This document shows positions 6,441 to 14,103 of a DNA stretch of 15,870 nt, one piece after another; position 1 is the first letter of the stretch, and each line of letters starts with the position of its first letter. The translations under genes and the position numbers were made by a program. The notes under the pieces are model-generated. The model was not told where the DNA came from and did not search any database. It saw only the letters and a list, made by a program, of their open reading frames with translations. Location of the stretch: assembly GCA_944372275.1 (NCBI GenBank), contig CALVYO010000023.1:1-15870 (forward strand), in the 5' to 3' direction. The DNA comes from an uncultured Bacilli bacterium. Lineage in GTDB: Bacteria; Bacillota_I; Bacilli_A; RF39; UBA660.

Positions 6441-6470
6441 TAAAAAAACTAATTTTATGTTTAAATTAGT
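6441..6470 (-). terminator. Rho-independent terminator of feoAB
   Basis: On the minus strand ACTAATTT (6463-6470) and AAATTAGT (6448-6455) form an 8-bp stem with a 7-base loop. A run of seven T follows, four bases past the feoB stop codon. Confidence 0.75.
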
Positions 6471-6474
6471 CTAT

Positions 6475-8475
6475 TTAAATAAAATTTGATATATAATTTA
6501 TTAAAAAACACAACATAATGCCGATTAAAGTAGGAATAATTACTGCTAATAAAGTCCATTTAAAACTACCAGTTTCTTTTTTTATTGTTAAACAAGTCGT
6601 TGAACAAGGATAGTGACATAATGAAAAAAATAGTACGCATATAGCAGTTTTAATAGTCCATCCGTTTATTATTAAAATATTTTTTAAACTTTCCAAATTT
6701 TCATAATCAACTAAGGTCCCAGTTGCCATATACGACATAAGCATTATTGGAATCACTATTTCGTTAGCTGGAAATCCTAAAATAAATGCAATCAAAATAA
6801 CGCCATCCATACCAATCAATTTACCAAATGGATCTAAAAATGTTGCAATATGATTTAATAATGAAATATCATTAATTGTTAAATTAGCCAAGAACCAAAT
6901 TATTAATCCTGCAGGAATAGCTACTACTACTGCTCTTCCTAAAACAAACAAAGTCCGATCAAAAATAGATCTTATTATAACTTTACAAATTTGTGGTTTT
7001 CTATATGGTGGTAATTCTAATGTAAAGGAAGAAGGCACTCCTTTTAATATTGTTTTAGATAAAATATAAGATACTAAAAAAGTTAATAAAAATCCTAATA
7101 GAATAAAACCTGTCAATAAAACGACACTATAAAGTGAAGAACCATTTATACCGACAAAAAATATTGTAATTATAGTAATCATAGTTGGAAATCTACCATT
7201 GCAAGGAACAAATACATTAGTCAAAATTGCAATTAATCTTTCCCGCGGGGAATCTATTATTCTTGCTCCACTAACCCCAACAGCATTACAACCAAACCCC
7301 ATACACATCGTTAACGCCTGTTTACCGCAGGCTTGACACTTTTTAAACATTTTGTCTAAATTAAAAGCAATTCTTGGAAGATAACCTAAGTCTTCTAACA
7401 AAGTAAATAAAGGGAAAAATATCGCCATAGGTGGTAACATTACAGCGACAACCCACGTTAACACCTTATAGACACCTGATACTAAAAGTTCAATTAAAAA
7501 AGAAGGTAAATGTAAAAAATTAAAAAATTTTAAAATATAATTTTCTAAAAAATTAAAAAAATTAAATAATAAATTAGAAGGATAATTAGCGCCTTTTATA
7601 GTTAGCCAAAATATTACCATTAGCATAATTATCATTAAAGGAATACCAAACAATTTACTTGTTGTTATTTTATCGATTTTTAAATCTTTTTCTTTATAAT
7701 TTTTATCATCATAACTTACAACTTCTTCGGCAATCTCTTCCGCTTTAGTTACTAACTTATCAACCAAATTAAAATTTTGACATTCTAATATATTGTTTTG
7801 GATTATTTCATCTTCTAATAAGTTAATACCAATATATTCAGTTATTTTTTTATACAAAGAATCATTATAATTAATTAAGTTTATAGCCACCCATCTTGGA
7901 TTTAAATCTTTTACTTTATCTTTTATATAATCAGTCAAAAACAATATTTTTTTTTCTATTTCATCTGGATATTTGATATTTATATTGTTAAAACTAGGAT
8001 TTTCTAATTGTTCTAGCAAACTATTTATGCCATTTTTATTTCTAGCACTAGTTCCTACAACTGGTACTCCTAATATGTTAGATAATTTATCTAAATCGAT
8101 TTTGATTTTTTTCTTATTAGCCTCATCCATTAAATTAACGCAGACAATAACTTTATTAGTTATTTCTAAAGTTTGCAATACTAAATTTAAGTTCCTTTCT
8201 AAACATACGGCATCACAAACAACTATAACAAAATCATATTTAGCAAAACAAATAAAATCACGGGCTACTTCTTCTTCTTCAGAATGTGAAACTAACGAAT
8301 AAGTTCCTGGTAAATCATATATTTTATAATTTTTTTTATTATAACTAAACGTTCCACTGGCATTACTAACTGTTTTACCTGGCCAATTACCAGTATGCTG
8401 ATGTAATCCCGTTAATGAATTAAAAACTGTACTTTTACCAACATTAGGATTACCTGCTAAAGCAATTATTTTCAT
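6475..8475 (-). CDS. feoB: Ferrous iron transporter FeoB
   Basis: The 666-residue protein has the N-terminal GTPase domain of FeoB: G1 GNPNVGKST (8-16), G3 DLPG (54-57), G4 NLMD (114-117) and G5 SAR (143-145). A helical spacer domain follows (about 170-265). The membrane part (about 275-660) carries the family motifs EDLGYLPRIAF (361-371), GCNAVG (395-400), PCNGRFP (424-430) and a C-terminal PCSTTC. FeoB brings Fe2+ across the cytoplasmic membrane under control of GTP binding. The length is typical for Bacillota FeoB without a fused FeoC. It overlaps feoA by ATGA at 8472-8475, with AGAGGT as ribosome site inside feoA. No feoC follows; a terminator ends the operon. Expression is probably iron-controlled in the family, but I see no convincing Fur box. 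Confidence 0.97.
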   Translation of the reverse strand: MKIIALAGNPNVGKSTVFNSLTGLHQHTGNWPGKTVSNASGTFSYNKKNYKIYDLPGTYSLVSHSEEEEVARDFICFAKYDFVIVVCDAVCLERNLNLVLQTLEITNKVIVCVNLMDEANKKKIKIDLDKLSNILGVPVVGTSARNKNGINSLLEQLENPSFNNINIKYPDEIEKKILFLTDYIKDKVKDLNPRWVAINLINYNDSLYKKITEYIGINLLEDEIIQNNILECQNFNLVDKLVTKAEEIAEEVVSYDDKNYKEKDLKIDKITTSKLFGIPLMIIMLMVIFWLTIKGANYPSNLLFNFFNFLENYILKFFNFLHLPSFLIELLVSGVYKVLTWVVAVMLPPMAIFFPLFTLLEDLGYLPRIAFNLDKMFKKCQACGKQALTMCMGFGCNAVGVSGARIIDSPRERLIAILTNVFVPCNGRFPTMITIITIFFVGINGSSLYSVVLLTGFILLGFLLTFLVSYILSKTILKGVPSSFTLELPPYRKPQICKVIIRSIFDRTLFVLGRAVVVAIPAGLIIWFLANLTINDISLLNHIATFLDPFGKLIGMDGVILIAFILGFPANEIVIPIMLMSYMATGTLVDYENLESLKNILIINGWTIKTAICVLFFSLCHYPCSTTCLTIKKETGSFKWTLLAVIIPTLIGIMLCFLINYISNFI

Positions 8476-8696
8476 ATCATTTCGACCTCTATTTTATCAC
8501 AATCATTCTTTCTAATAGCAATAATAGCCCCTCTAATTAAATAGGCCATAGGATCATTAAAAGGACTTTTTAAAACACATTCTACTTGTGTACCATTTAT
8601 TAAGCCAATATCCGATAATCTTCTTTTAATATTTTCTTCAGCGATTAATTTTTTAACAACCGCTTTATCACCAACATTCATATCACTTAAATACAT
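8472..8696 (-). CDS. feoA: FeoA, SH3-like accessory protein of ferrous iron transport
   Basis: The 74-residue product matches FeoA in length and sequence. MYLSDMNVGDKAVVKKL begins the first beta-strands. The central RRLSDIGLINGTQVECVLKSPFNDPMAYLIRGAIIAIRK has the conserved L.DIG...GT.V......P..DP..y..rG..iaLR pattern of the family. FeoA is a small cytoplasmic SH3-fold protein thought to modulate FeoB. The ATG at 8696 follows AAAGGA at a normal distance. The promoter at 8718-8746 leads directly into it, and feoB overlaps its end by 4 bases. Confidence 0.96.
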   Translation of the reverse strand: MYLSDMNVGDKAVVKKLIAEENIKRRLSDIGLINGTQVECVLKSPFNDPMAYLIRGAIIAIRKNDCDKIEVEMI

Positions 8697-8717
8697 CTAA
8701 CCATTTCCTTTCATGAT

Positions 8718-8746
8718 ATTATATGTTAGATAAAAAACGGCGTTAA
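8718..8746 (-). promoter_or_regulatory. Promoter of feoAB
   Basis: TTAACG (8741-8746), a 17-base spacer and a perfect TATAAT (8718-8723) on the minus strand precede feoA. The start point is expected near 8711, giving a leader of about 15 bases. The -35 box begins right where the terminator of the upstream HTH gene ends. Confidence 0.65.
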
Positions 8747-8776
8747 TAAAAAGATATTTCTATTCTGAAATATCTT
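8745..8776 (-). terminator. Rho-independent terminator of the HTH gene
   Basis: AAGATATTTC and GAAATATCTT (arms 8767-8776 and 8751-8760) form a perfect 10-bp stem with a 6-base loop, followed by a short T-tract. The stop codon of the HTH gene (8760-8762) sits in the stem and loop. Confidence 0.7.
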
Positions 8777-9104
8777 GATCTATTAAATTAGCCTCTTTTA
8801 AAATATTATATATACAAGAATAACTCCTTCGATTATAAAATTTACAAAATTTTCTCACACTAACATTACTTCTTTTATATAAGTTGATAATATATTCTTT
8901 TTCTTTTTTACTTATTTTATTAACTGGTTCTCTATTTTTATTTCCGTGTTCAAAATTAATTTCACCATCTAGAATTTCTTTTTTTAATTTTAAAATATAT
9001 TTAGGATGATATCCTGTTATATTTGCTATTTCTACGTAAGATAAATATGATTTTCCTCTTAATTTATCAGCAATTAGTTTAGCCGCTTCAATTTTCTTTC
9101 CCAT
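8760..9104 (-). CDS. Small helix-turn-helix protein resembling a transposase N-terminal domain
   Basis: The 114 residues contain two predicted DNA-binding helical units. The first covers about residues 20-45 (LSYVEIANITGYHPKYILKLKKEI, a helix-turn-helix). The second covers about 66-108 (SKKEKEYIINLYKRSNVSVRKFCKFY..). The junction HGNKNREPVNKISKKEKEYIINLY resembles the HTH region of ISNCY-type transposases, which have HGNRGR.SN....... followed by a DDE domain. No DDE catalytic domain follows; a stop and terminator end the gene neatly. It is therefore either a decayed transposase fragment or, more likely given its own promoter, ribosome site (AGGTGAT) and terminator, a free-standing DNA-binding protein. 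The repeat GTGATAATAT at its start and promoter suggests self-regulation (inference). Its targets are unknown; feoAB lies directly downstream but has its own promoter. Confidence 0.75.
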   Translation of the reverse strand: MGKKIEAAKLIADKLRGKSYLSYVEIANITGYHPKYILKLKKEILDGEINFEHGNKNREPVNKISKKEKEYIINLYKRSNVSVRKFCKFYNRRSYSCIYNILKEANLIDQDISE

Positions 9105-9130
9105 ATTATCACCTAAAATAATATTATCAC
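9103..9130 (-). repeat. Direct repeat GTGATAATAT across promoter and start of the HTH gene
   Basis: Two identical 10-base copies on the minus strand (9121-9130 and 9103-9112) are 18 bases apart. One covers the -10 box, the other the ribosome site and start codon. A protein bound there would block both transcription and translation initiation, so this is a candidate operator for the HTH product. The shared bases may also partly reflect ribosome-site constraints. Confidence 0.45.
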
Positions 9131-9149
9131 AAAAGTAATATTTTTACAA
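9121..9149 (-). promoter_or_regulatory. Promoter of the HTH gene
   Basis: TTGTAA (9144-9149), a 17-base spacer and TAATAT (9121-9126) with a TGn extension lie on the minus strand. The start point near 9114 leaves a leader of only about 10 bases that begins at the AGGTGAT ribosome site. Confidence 0.55.
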
Positions 9150-9160
9150 GATAATTTGAC

Positions 9161-9193
9161 AAAAAAAATAGAAAATGTTATTTTTCTATTTTT
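9161..9193 (-). terminator. Rho-independent terminator of the ABC operon
   Basis: A perfect 12-bp stem (arms 9182-9193 and 9164-9175: AAAAATAGAAAA / TTTTCTATTTTT) with a 6-base loop leads into a run of eight T on the minus strand. The stop codon of the 523-residue protein (9178-9180) is in the loop. Confidence 0.75.
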
Positions 9194-10749
9194 ATTATCT
9201 CATTTATATCAGATTTTTTGTATGTTATTTTAATTTTATCATCGACAGTTAAGAATGGTAAAATATTTTGGTTTATTTTTAGTGATGCCCGATAAGTATC
9301 ATCAGCTTTTATATAATAATATGTTGTTCCATCTAATACGGCTGTTTTGATTGATTTTATCGTTATCTCTTTGCTAAGTTCATCACCAGTCGTTATATTG
9401 CCACCTAAATAATTTTGAGCAGCTTTAATTATTCCTTCTGAACTTTCAGTAACAACTACTTTTTGGTAATCAACATAATCGACAAATGCATACATTTTAA
9501 CCAATCCAGCATTATCTTTTAAACTCATCAAATAAGTTGGTTTATTATCTAAATTGATTAATAGTGGAAAAGTTGAAGTATATTTCATTTGTTGTACTTG
9601 CCCTTCGCTAGAATCCATTGCCGCATACTCTTTCGCACCTGCTACATCATAAAATTTAGTTTCTTTTGTTCGCATATTTGTTAGAATAAAACCGATATTA
9701 GAGCCATCACTCGATACGGAAGTAATACCTGTATATAAATATATATCATCTTTCATCGCTAGATAATTATATCCTTCTGTAGTTTTTACAACTTCTTTTT
9801 GACCAAATATTGAATTTAAGAAACCATTTTTATATAATCCCCAATCATTTAATTGTTCAATTATCAAATCTGCTGAATAAACGTGATCGACCCAAGTAGG
9901 AACTTCTTCTATTTTATATTTTTTAGAACTGCCATCGATTGGATTTAAAATTACTACGCCTGTCACTTCTTTTTTTAATCCAACCCCACTATATTTTAAT
10001 GTTTGAGCTATCCAATAAGGATTTCCTTCGTCATCGATTTCAAAATTAACATCGCCAAATATTGTAAAAGGATAATTGATTCGTAATTTACGGTACAAAT
10101 TTTCAAAAAATAAACTTGAAGGCATATATTTCATTCCATTATCTAATCTTACTAATTCAGATTCGCCATTTACCGAATCAACCGTAATATAACCTGCTAC
10201 CCCTTTATTCCTATTCGTAAAATATTTAATTATACTAGCATATTCTAAAGGTGTAACTCTAATTATTTCATCATTATAATTTATTTGTGTATATTGATTT
10301 GATACTTCAAATTGGGAAACTAAATCAGTCATTTGTCCCATTACTTTATCACCTAATTTCATAGATGAATCTTTATCTAAAAGCGGTAATTTAGAAAAGT
10401 CTACAGGAGCAACATCAGTAGTAAAATCACTATTATTAACACTTATTCTATTATAATATGATTTCGCTATAAATAGTGGGGAATTAGCTACATTTATTAT
10501 GATAATTAATCCAAAAACTATAAATATTAAGCTAAATAATAAATATGATTTTTTATTTACCTTTTTATTATTAACTACAACTTTTAATATTTCTGTACTA
10601 GAAAAAATTAAATTTACTATACTAAATAAAACAAAACTTATAAAAGCAAATGTCCAAAAACTTGGATCACTTAAATTAAGTGCTGGTAACATAAAGTAAT
10701 ATAATAATAAAATTAATACTATTCCAATAATTATTTTTAAATATTTCAT
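9178..10749 (-). CDS. Large membrane-anchored exported protein of unknown function
   Basis: The 523-residue product has three N-terminal membrane segments (about 3-22, 31-50 and 69-88). A long soluble region (about 90-523) follows, most likely outside the cell. It is rich in beta-strand-like segments, such as GYITVDSVNGESELVRLDNG (about 186-205) and GVVILNPIDGSSKKYKIEEVPTWVD. The latter recalls the V(V)DP.TG pattern of PepSY-like repeats, but I would not assign that family without a profile search. The last about 75 residues look like a separate small beta domain (TIKSIKTAVLDGTTYYYIKADD...). It starts 4 bases after the ABC exporter gene, with CGGAG inside that gene as ribosome site, so the two are co-transcribed and probably work together at the envelope. 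Its strong terminator ends the operon. I do not recognise the family. Confidence 0.85.
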   Translation of the reverse strand: MKYLKIIIGIVLILLLYYFMLPALNLSDPSFWTFAFISFVLFSIVNLIFSSTEILKVVVNNKKVNKKSYLLFSLIFIVFGLIIIINVANSPLFIAKSYYNRISVNNSDFTTDVAPVDFSKLPLLDKDSSMKLGDKVMGQMTDLVSQFEVSNQYTQINYNDEIIRVTPLEYASIIKYFTNRNKGVAGYITVDSVNGESELVRLDNGMKYMPSSLFFENLYRKLRINYPFTIFGDVNFEIDDEGNPYWIAQTLKYSGVGLKKEVTGVVILNPIDGSSKKYKIEEVPTWVDHVYSADLIIEQLNDWGLYKNGFLNSIFGQKEVVKTTEGYNYLAMKDDIYLYTGITSVSSDGSNIGFILTNMRTKETKFYDVAGAKEYAAMDSSEGQVQQMKYTSTFPLLINLDNKPTYLMSLKDNAGLVKMYAFVDYVDYQKVVVTESSEGIIKAAQNYLGGNITTGDELSKEITIKSIKTAVLDGTTYYYIKADDTYRASLKINQNILPFLTVDDKIKITYKKSDINEIIKIEK

Positions 10750-10753
10750 ATTT

Positions 10754-13054
10754 CTACTCCGTTCTTAATGCTTCGACAGGATTTTTTCTACTAGCAATAA
10801 CTGCTGGGATCAAACCACCTATCAAAGTCAAAATAATGGCTACGGTGATTAAAATTAATACGTGAAGGGGATTCATAACCGCAACATTATTTAAATCAGT
10901 TAATTCTTTTAATAAACTATTAATTGGGAATAACAACAATCTTGTAACCACAATACCGATTATACCAGAAGTAAGGCCAATGATAAATGTTTCGGCATTA
11001 AATACACGACTAACATCTTTTTTTCTTGCTCCTAAACTTCTTAAAATACCTATTTCTTTTGTTCGCTCTAAAACAGAAATATATGTAATTATTCCTATCA
11101 TTATTGAAGAAACGATTAATGATATACTAGAAAAAGCAATTAATACCCAACTTATAGCATCCATAATATTAGATGATAATGTTGAAAAAGTATCTGCTAA
11201 ATCAGTATAAATAATTTTTTCTTCATCAGTTTTATCTTTATTGTATTCATCTAAATAGTTTAATATATTTTCTTTAGACTTAAAATCAACAGGATAAATA
11301 TTTATTAAAAATGGTATATCTTTTGCCCCTAAATATGCCAATGCATCATCTTTCGTAGCATTTTCTGTAAACTTTTCACCAGTTAAAATGTTGTAATCTA
11401 ATTCTTGTTGTTTTAAAACTATTTTTGAATCTGCATTTTCACTAATAAAATACTCAGCTAGTTCATTAGAATATAATATATTACCTGCTCCTTGACTCAT
11501 ACTCATTGCACTTACAATTTGTGGTAACATATTATCTTCTTTACCTCTTACTATTCCAACAATCTTTAAAGTAATACCTTTATCATATATTTCTTCATTA
11601 TCCATATTAGGAATAAAGTAATTGTTTGTATTTATATAAAAATCATCATTTAATATGACTTTTATTTCCTTACCGATTAATTCATCAAATTTAATTTCTT
11701 CCTTAGTAGTATCTATTCCTAAAGATTTTAAAATACTTTTTTCTAAACGATTTTTTTCATTAATTGCAATTACAATTTCCGTTTTATCGGTAGGAAAACT
11801 GCCGTCTAATAAATCATAAGCTGATTCTAAAAAAGTTTCCTCACTTTGACTTGATTGTTTTGGTAATGATATCATATTTAAATTATTAATATATTCTATT
11901 TTATCATTATTTTTTACTAACATATTTAACCCCATCGTTCTCAAATATGATATACCAACTATGTCTTCTTCGGCAATTTCATCTATATATTTTAAATATT
12001 CTTCTGTAAAAACATTTTGGTGAATAAGTAAAGAAGAAGCAGTATCATAAGGATATATAACATCAGTATCAGGATAACTATCTGTTTTATCTGGTGATAA
12101 CGCCATCATATCCTCAGTGGTCATTTCTGTTGCCTGTCTACTTATCGTAATTGGAAAACTAGATAAGGTATCTTTTTCAAATTTATTTATTTGCATATCA
12201 AAACCATTAGATAATGAAAGAATAATTGAAATTCCAATAATACCGATACTTGATGCAAAAGCGGTTAAAATAGTTCTACCTTTTTTGGTTTTAATATTAT
12301 TAAATGATAAAGATAAAGCTGTCAAAAAATTCATTGCTGTTTTTTTAATATTATATTTTTTATCAACTTTTTGCTTATCTAGTTTATTTGTATCACTTAT
12401 GATATTGCCATCTCTTAATTCGATAATACGATTAGCATATGTATGAGCAAGTTCACTATTATGAGTTACCATAATTACTAATTTATCTTTGGCAATTTCC
12501 TTTATTAATTCCATTATTTGAACACTAGTTTTAGAATCTAATGCACCTGTTGGTTCATCTGCTAAAATAACATCAGGATTATTTACTAATGCTCTTGCTA
12601 TGGCAACTCTTTGCATTTGGCCACCAGATAATTGATTTGGTTTTTTATTTATATGATCTTCCAAACCAACTTTTTTCAATACTTCAATGGCTTTTTGTCT
12701 TCGTTCTTTTTTAGAGACGCCACTCAAAGTCATACCTAATTCAACATTCGCTAAAATACTTATATGACTAATTAAATTATAACTTTGAAAAATAAAACCG
12801 ATACAGTTGTTACGATAAGCATCCCAATCAGTATCTTTAAATTTTTTTGTTGACTTATCATTAATGATTAAATCACCACTATCGTAATGATCCAATCCCC
12901 CAATTATGTTTAATAACGTTGTTTTACCAGAACCAGATTGTCCTAGTATAGCAACAAATTCATTTTTTCTAAATTTTAAACTTACATCATTTAATGCAAC
13001 TTGTGTAAAATCTGCAACTTTATAACTTTTTTTAATATTTTTTAATTGTAACAT
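10754..13054 (-). CDS. Fused ABC exporter: ATPase plus MacB/FtsX-type permease
   Basis: Read from the ATG at 13054 the protein has 766 residues. The N-terminal ABC ATPase has Walker A GQSGSGKT (38-45), Q-loop Q90, signature LSGGQMQ (142-148), Walker B plus D-loop DEPTGALD and switch H198. A permease follows with one helix (about 262-283), a large extracytoplasmic domain (about 285-630) and three C-terminal helices carrying the FtsX-type signature ERTKEIGILRSLGARKKDV. This is the MacB/LolCDE-like mechanotransmission type, fused in one chain and probably dimeric. Such exporters move peptides, lipoproteins or lipid-linked drugs, or act as sensors; the substrate here is unknown. An in-frame start at 13105 overlaps the -35 box. 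The ATG at 13054 has AAAGGAAA upstream and begins the canonical domain. The next gene, a large exported protein, starts 4 bases later. Confidence 0.93.
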   Translation of the reverse strand: MLQLKNIKKSYKVADFTQVALNDVSLKFRKNEFVAILGQSGSGKTTLLNIIGGLDHYDSGDLIINDKSTKKFKDTDWDAYRNNCIGFIFQSYNLISHISILANVELGMTLSGVSKKERRQKAIEVLKKVGLEDHINKKPNQLSGGQMQRVAIARALVNNPDVILADEPTGALDSKTSVQIMELIKEIAKDKLVIMVTHNSELAHTYANRIIELRDGNIISDTNKLDKQKVDKKYNIKKTAMNFLTALSLSFNNIKTKKGRTILTAFASSIGIIGISIILSLSNGFDMQINKFEKDTLSSFPITISRQATEMTTEDMMALSPDKTDSYPDTDVIYPYDTASSLLIHQNVFTEEYLKYIDEIAEEDIVGISYLRTMGLNMLVKNNDKIEYINNLNMISLPKQSSQSEETFLESAYDLLDGSFPTDKTEIVIAINEKNRLEKSILKSLGIDTTKEEIKFDELIGKEIKVILNDDFYINTNNYFIPNMDNEEIYDKGITLKIVGIVRGKEDNMLPQIVSAMSMSQGAGNILYSNELAEYFISENADSKIVLKQQELDYNILTGEKFTENATKDDALAYLGAKDIPFLINIYPVDFKSKENILNYLDEYNKDKTDEEKIIYTDLADTFSTLSSNIMDAISWVLIAFSSISLIVSSIMIGIITYISVLERTKEIGILRSLGARKKDVSRVFNAETFIIGLTSGIIGIVVTRLLLFPINSLLKELTDLNNVAVMNPLHVLILITVAIILTLIGGLIPAVIASRKNPVEALRTE

Positions 13055-13076
13055 TTTATTTTCCTTTCCCATAAAT

Positions 13077-13105
13077 ATTTTATACTTGTCTAATTGATTT
13101 GTCAA
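13077..13105 (-). promoter_or_regulatory. Promoter of the ABC exporter operon
   Basis: A perfect TTGACA (13100-13105), a 17-base spacer and TAAAAT (13077-13082) on the minus strand form a strong promoter with a leader of about 16 bases to the ATG at 13054. Its -35 box abuts the -35 box of the opposite promoter for the DUF308 gene, so the two cannot easily be occupied at once. Confidence 0.75.
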
Positions 13106-13122
13106 TTTATTTATTGTATAAT
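13094..13122 (+). promoter_or_regulatory. Promoter of the DUF308 membrane protein gene
   Basis: TTGATT (13094-13099), a 17-base spacer and a perfect TATAAT (13117-13122) lie on the plus strand. The start near 13129 gives a leader of about 10 bases to the ATG at 13139, beginning at GGTGAT. The spacer contains the -35 box of the divergent ABC operon. Confidence 0.65.
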
Positions 13123-13138
13123 TATGTTGGTGATAATA

Positions 13139-13669
13139 ATGAAAAGATTAACAGTTATTGAATATTCAAATGATACTTCATTAGTTAGTTCCATTTTGTT
13201 TTTGATTTTTGGTATTATTTTATTTACTAATCCAAGCGGTATATTAAATTTTATTTCTTATATCGTTGGTGGAATATTGATTATTATTGGTATATTTAAT
13301 ATTTTAAGTTATCGTAAAACTTTAAAAAAACTAAATATTGATCAAAAATATAAATTAATTTCAGGTGTCATTTTAATTATATTCGGTTTATTTGTAATTT
13401 TGTTTTCTTCTTTAATTGAGATGACTATTCGTTTAATCTGTGGTGGATGGATTTTATATTCTGGTATTATAAGATTAATTGAAACGTTAAACAATAGAGA
13501 AAATAAAATTTCATTTATTAGTAGATTAATTGTTTCTATTTTATTAATAATTTGTGGCTTTTATGTAGCAATAGAAACTAATTTGATTTTTTCAACTATT
13601 GGACTATTTATCATTATATATGCAATATTAGAAATAATTGGATTTATATTTTATAAAAAAAAGTTTTAA
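13139..13669 (+). CDS. DUF308/HdeD-family membrane protein
   Basis: From the ATG at 13139 this is a 176-residue, six-helix protein made of three helical hairpins. Each pairs a segment such as SILFLIFGIILFTNPSG with one such as IVGGILIIIGIFNIL. This repeated layout, with an NPSG-type turn after the first helix, is typical of the HdeD/DUF308 family. HdeD is linked to acid resistance in Escherichia coli; the function in Bacillota is not established. An ATG at 13094 in the same frame would lie inside the promoter and adds residues foreign to the family, so I reject it. It is divergent from the ABC exporter operon, with abutting promoters. Its end shares a bidirectional terminator with the converging small membrane protein gene. 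Confidence 0.88.
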   Translation: MKRLTVIEYSNDTSLVSSILFLIFGIILFTNPSGILNFISYIVGGILIIIGIFNILSYRKTLKKLNIDQKYKLISGVILIIFGLFVILFSSLIEMTIRLICGGWILYSGIIRLIETLNNRENKISFISRLIVSILLIICGFYVAIETNLIFSTIGLFIIIYAILEIIGFIFYKKKF

Positions 13670-13718
13670 AATATAATTGATTCTATTTTGAATCTATATC
13701 AATTTTAAAACTTTTTTA
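13654..13718. terminator. Bidirectional terminator between converging genes
   Basis: AAGTTTTAAAAT (13661-13672) pairs with ATTTTAAAACTT (13702-13713). An inner hairpin GATTC/GAATC sits between them, and T-tracts follow on both strands. The outer arms overlap the stop codon region of the DUF308 gene and reach the stop codon of the converging gene. Confidence 0.7.
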
Positions 13719-14066
13719 TTCAGTTTCTTCTAATTCTTGATAACTATCTGTATCAGCATCAGTTCCAACACAATTATAACAACTTAAATACCCATCGTCA
13801 GATACAGGCAAGTTTTGCAATACAAAATTACCGATTGGAAAAACTAAAAATACAACTACTGCAGCAATAATTCTTTTTATAATACTTTTACTCAATTTTT
13901 TAGTATCAACATCACCTGAAGCAATTGTTTTAACAATATCAATCATTATAAAAATTATTAATATTATAGGAACAGCTATTCTTGCAATATTCAATAATGT
14001 TTTAAAAACACTCAAAATATGCATTATATCCGCATCGCTACATGCATCAATACAACTTAATATCAT
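13716..14066 (-). CDS. Two-helix pilin-like (VirB2/TrbC-type) small membrane protein
   Basis: The 116-residue product has two membrane helices (about 27-49 and 65-87) joined by a short polar turn, ASGDVDTKKLSKSIIKR. The second helix pattern RIIAAVVVFLVFPIGNFVLQ is like the small VirB2/TrbC pilin-type proteins found near conjugation genes in Firmicutes and Mollicutes. No signal peptidase site is clear. Unusually, it has Cys pairs near both ends (C5 and C9; C96 and C99), so if both termini face outward they could form disulfides. The C-terminus is acidic. The ATG at 14066 follows a perfect AGGAGGT. No other conjugation gene is in the window, so the pilin relation is by shape and local sequence only. 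It may instead be a housekeeping small membrane protein. Confidence 0.7.
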   Translation of the reverse strand: MILSCIDACSDADIMHILSVFKTLLNIARIAVPIILIIFIMIDIVKTIASGDVDTKKLSKSIIKRIIAAVVVFLVFPIGNFVLQNLPVSDDGYLSCYNCVGTDADTDSYQELEETE

Positions 14067-14089
14067 ATTTAACCTCCTACGATAATATA

Positions 14090-14098
14090 ATTATATCA
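14090..14098 (-). promoter_or_regulatory. Extended -10 promoter of the pilin-like gene
   Basis: TGATATAAT on the minus strand (TGn plus a perfect TATAAT) gives a leader of about 17 bases containing AGGAGGT. The -35 position is not recognisable and would lie in the end of the upstream yjjX-like gene. Confidence 0.55.
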
Positions 14099-14103
14099 TA
14101 TTT

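Noticed and set aside
8700..8760. Possible Fur-type operator before feoA
   Set aside because: No convincing inverted repeat matching a Fur or DtxR-type box can be seen over the promoter.
13055..13105. Longer N-terminus for the ABC exporter (start at 13105)
   Set aside because: The extra 17 codons cover the promoter of the operon and lack a ribosome site. The ATG at 13054 has AAAGGAAA and starts the canonical domain.
13094..13138. Longer N-terminus for the DUF308 protein (start at 13094)
   Set aside because: The start lies on the -35 box of the gene's own promoter and adds residues foreign to the family.
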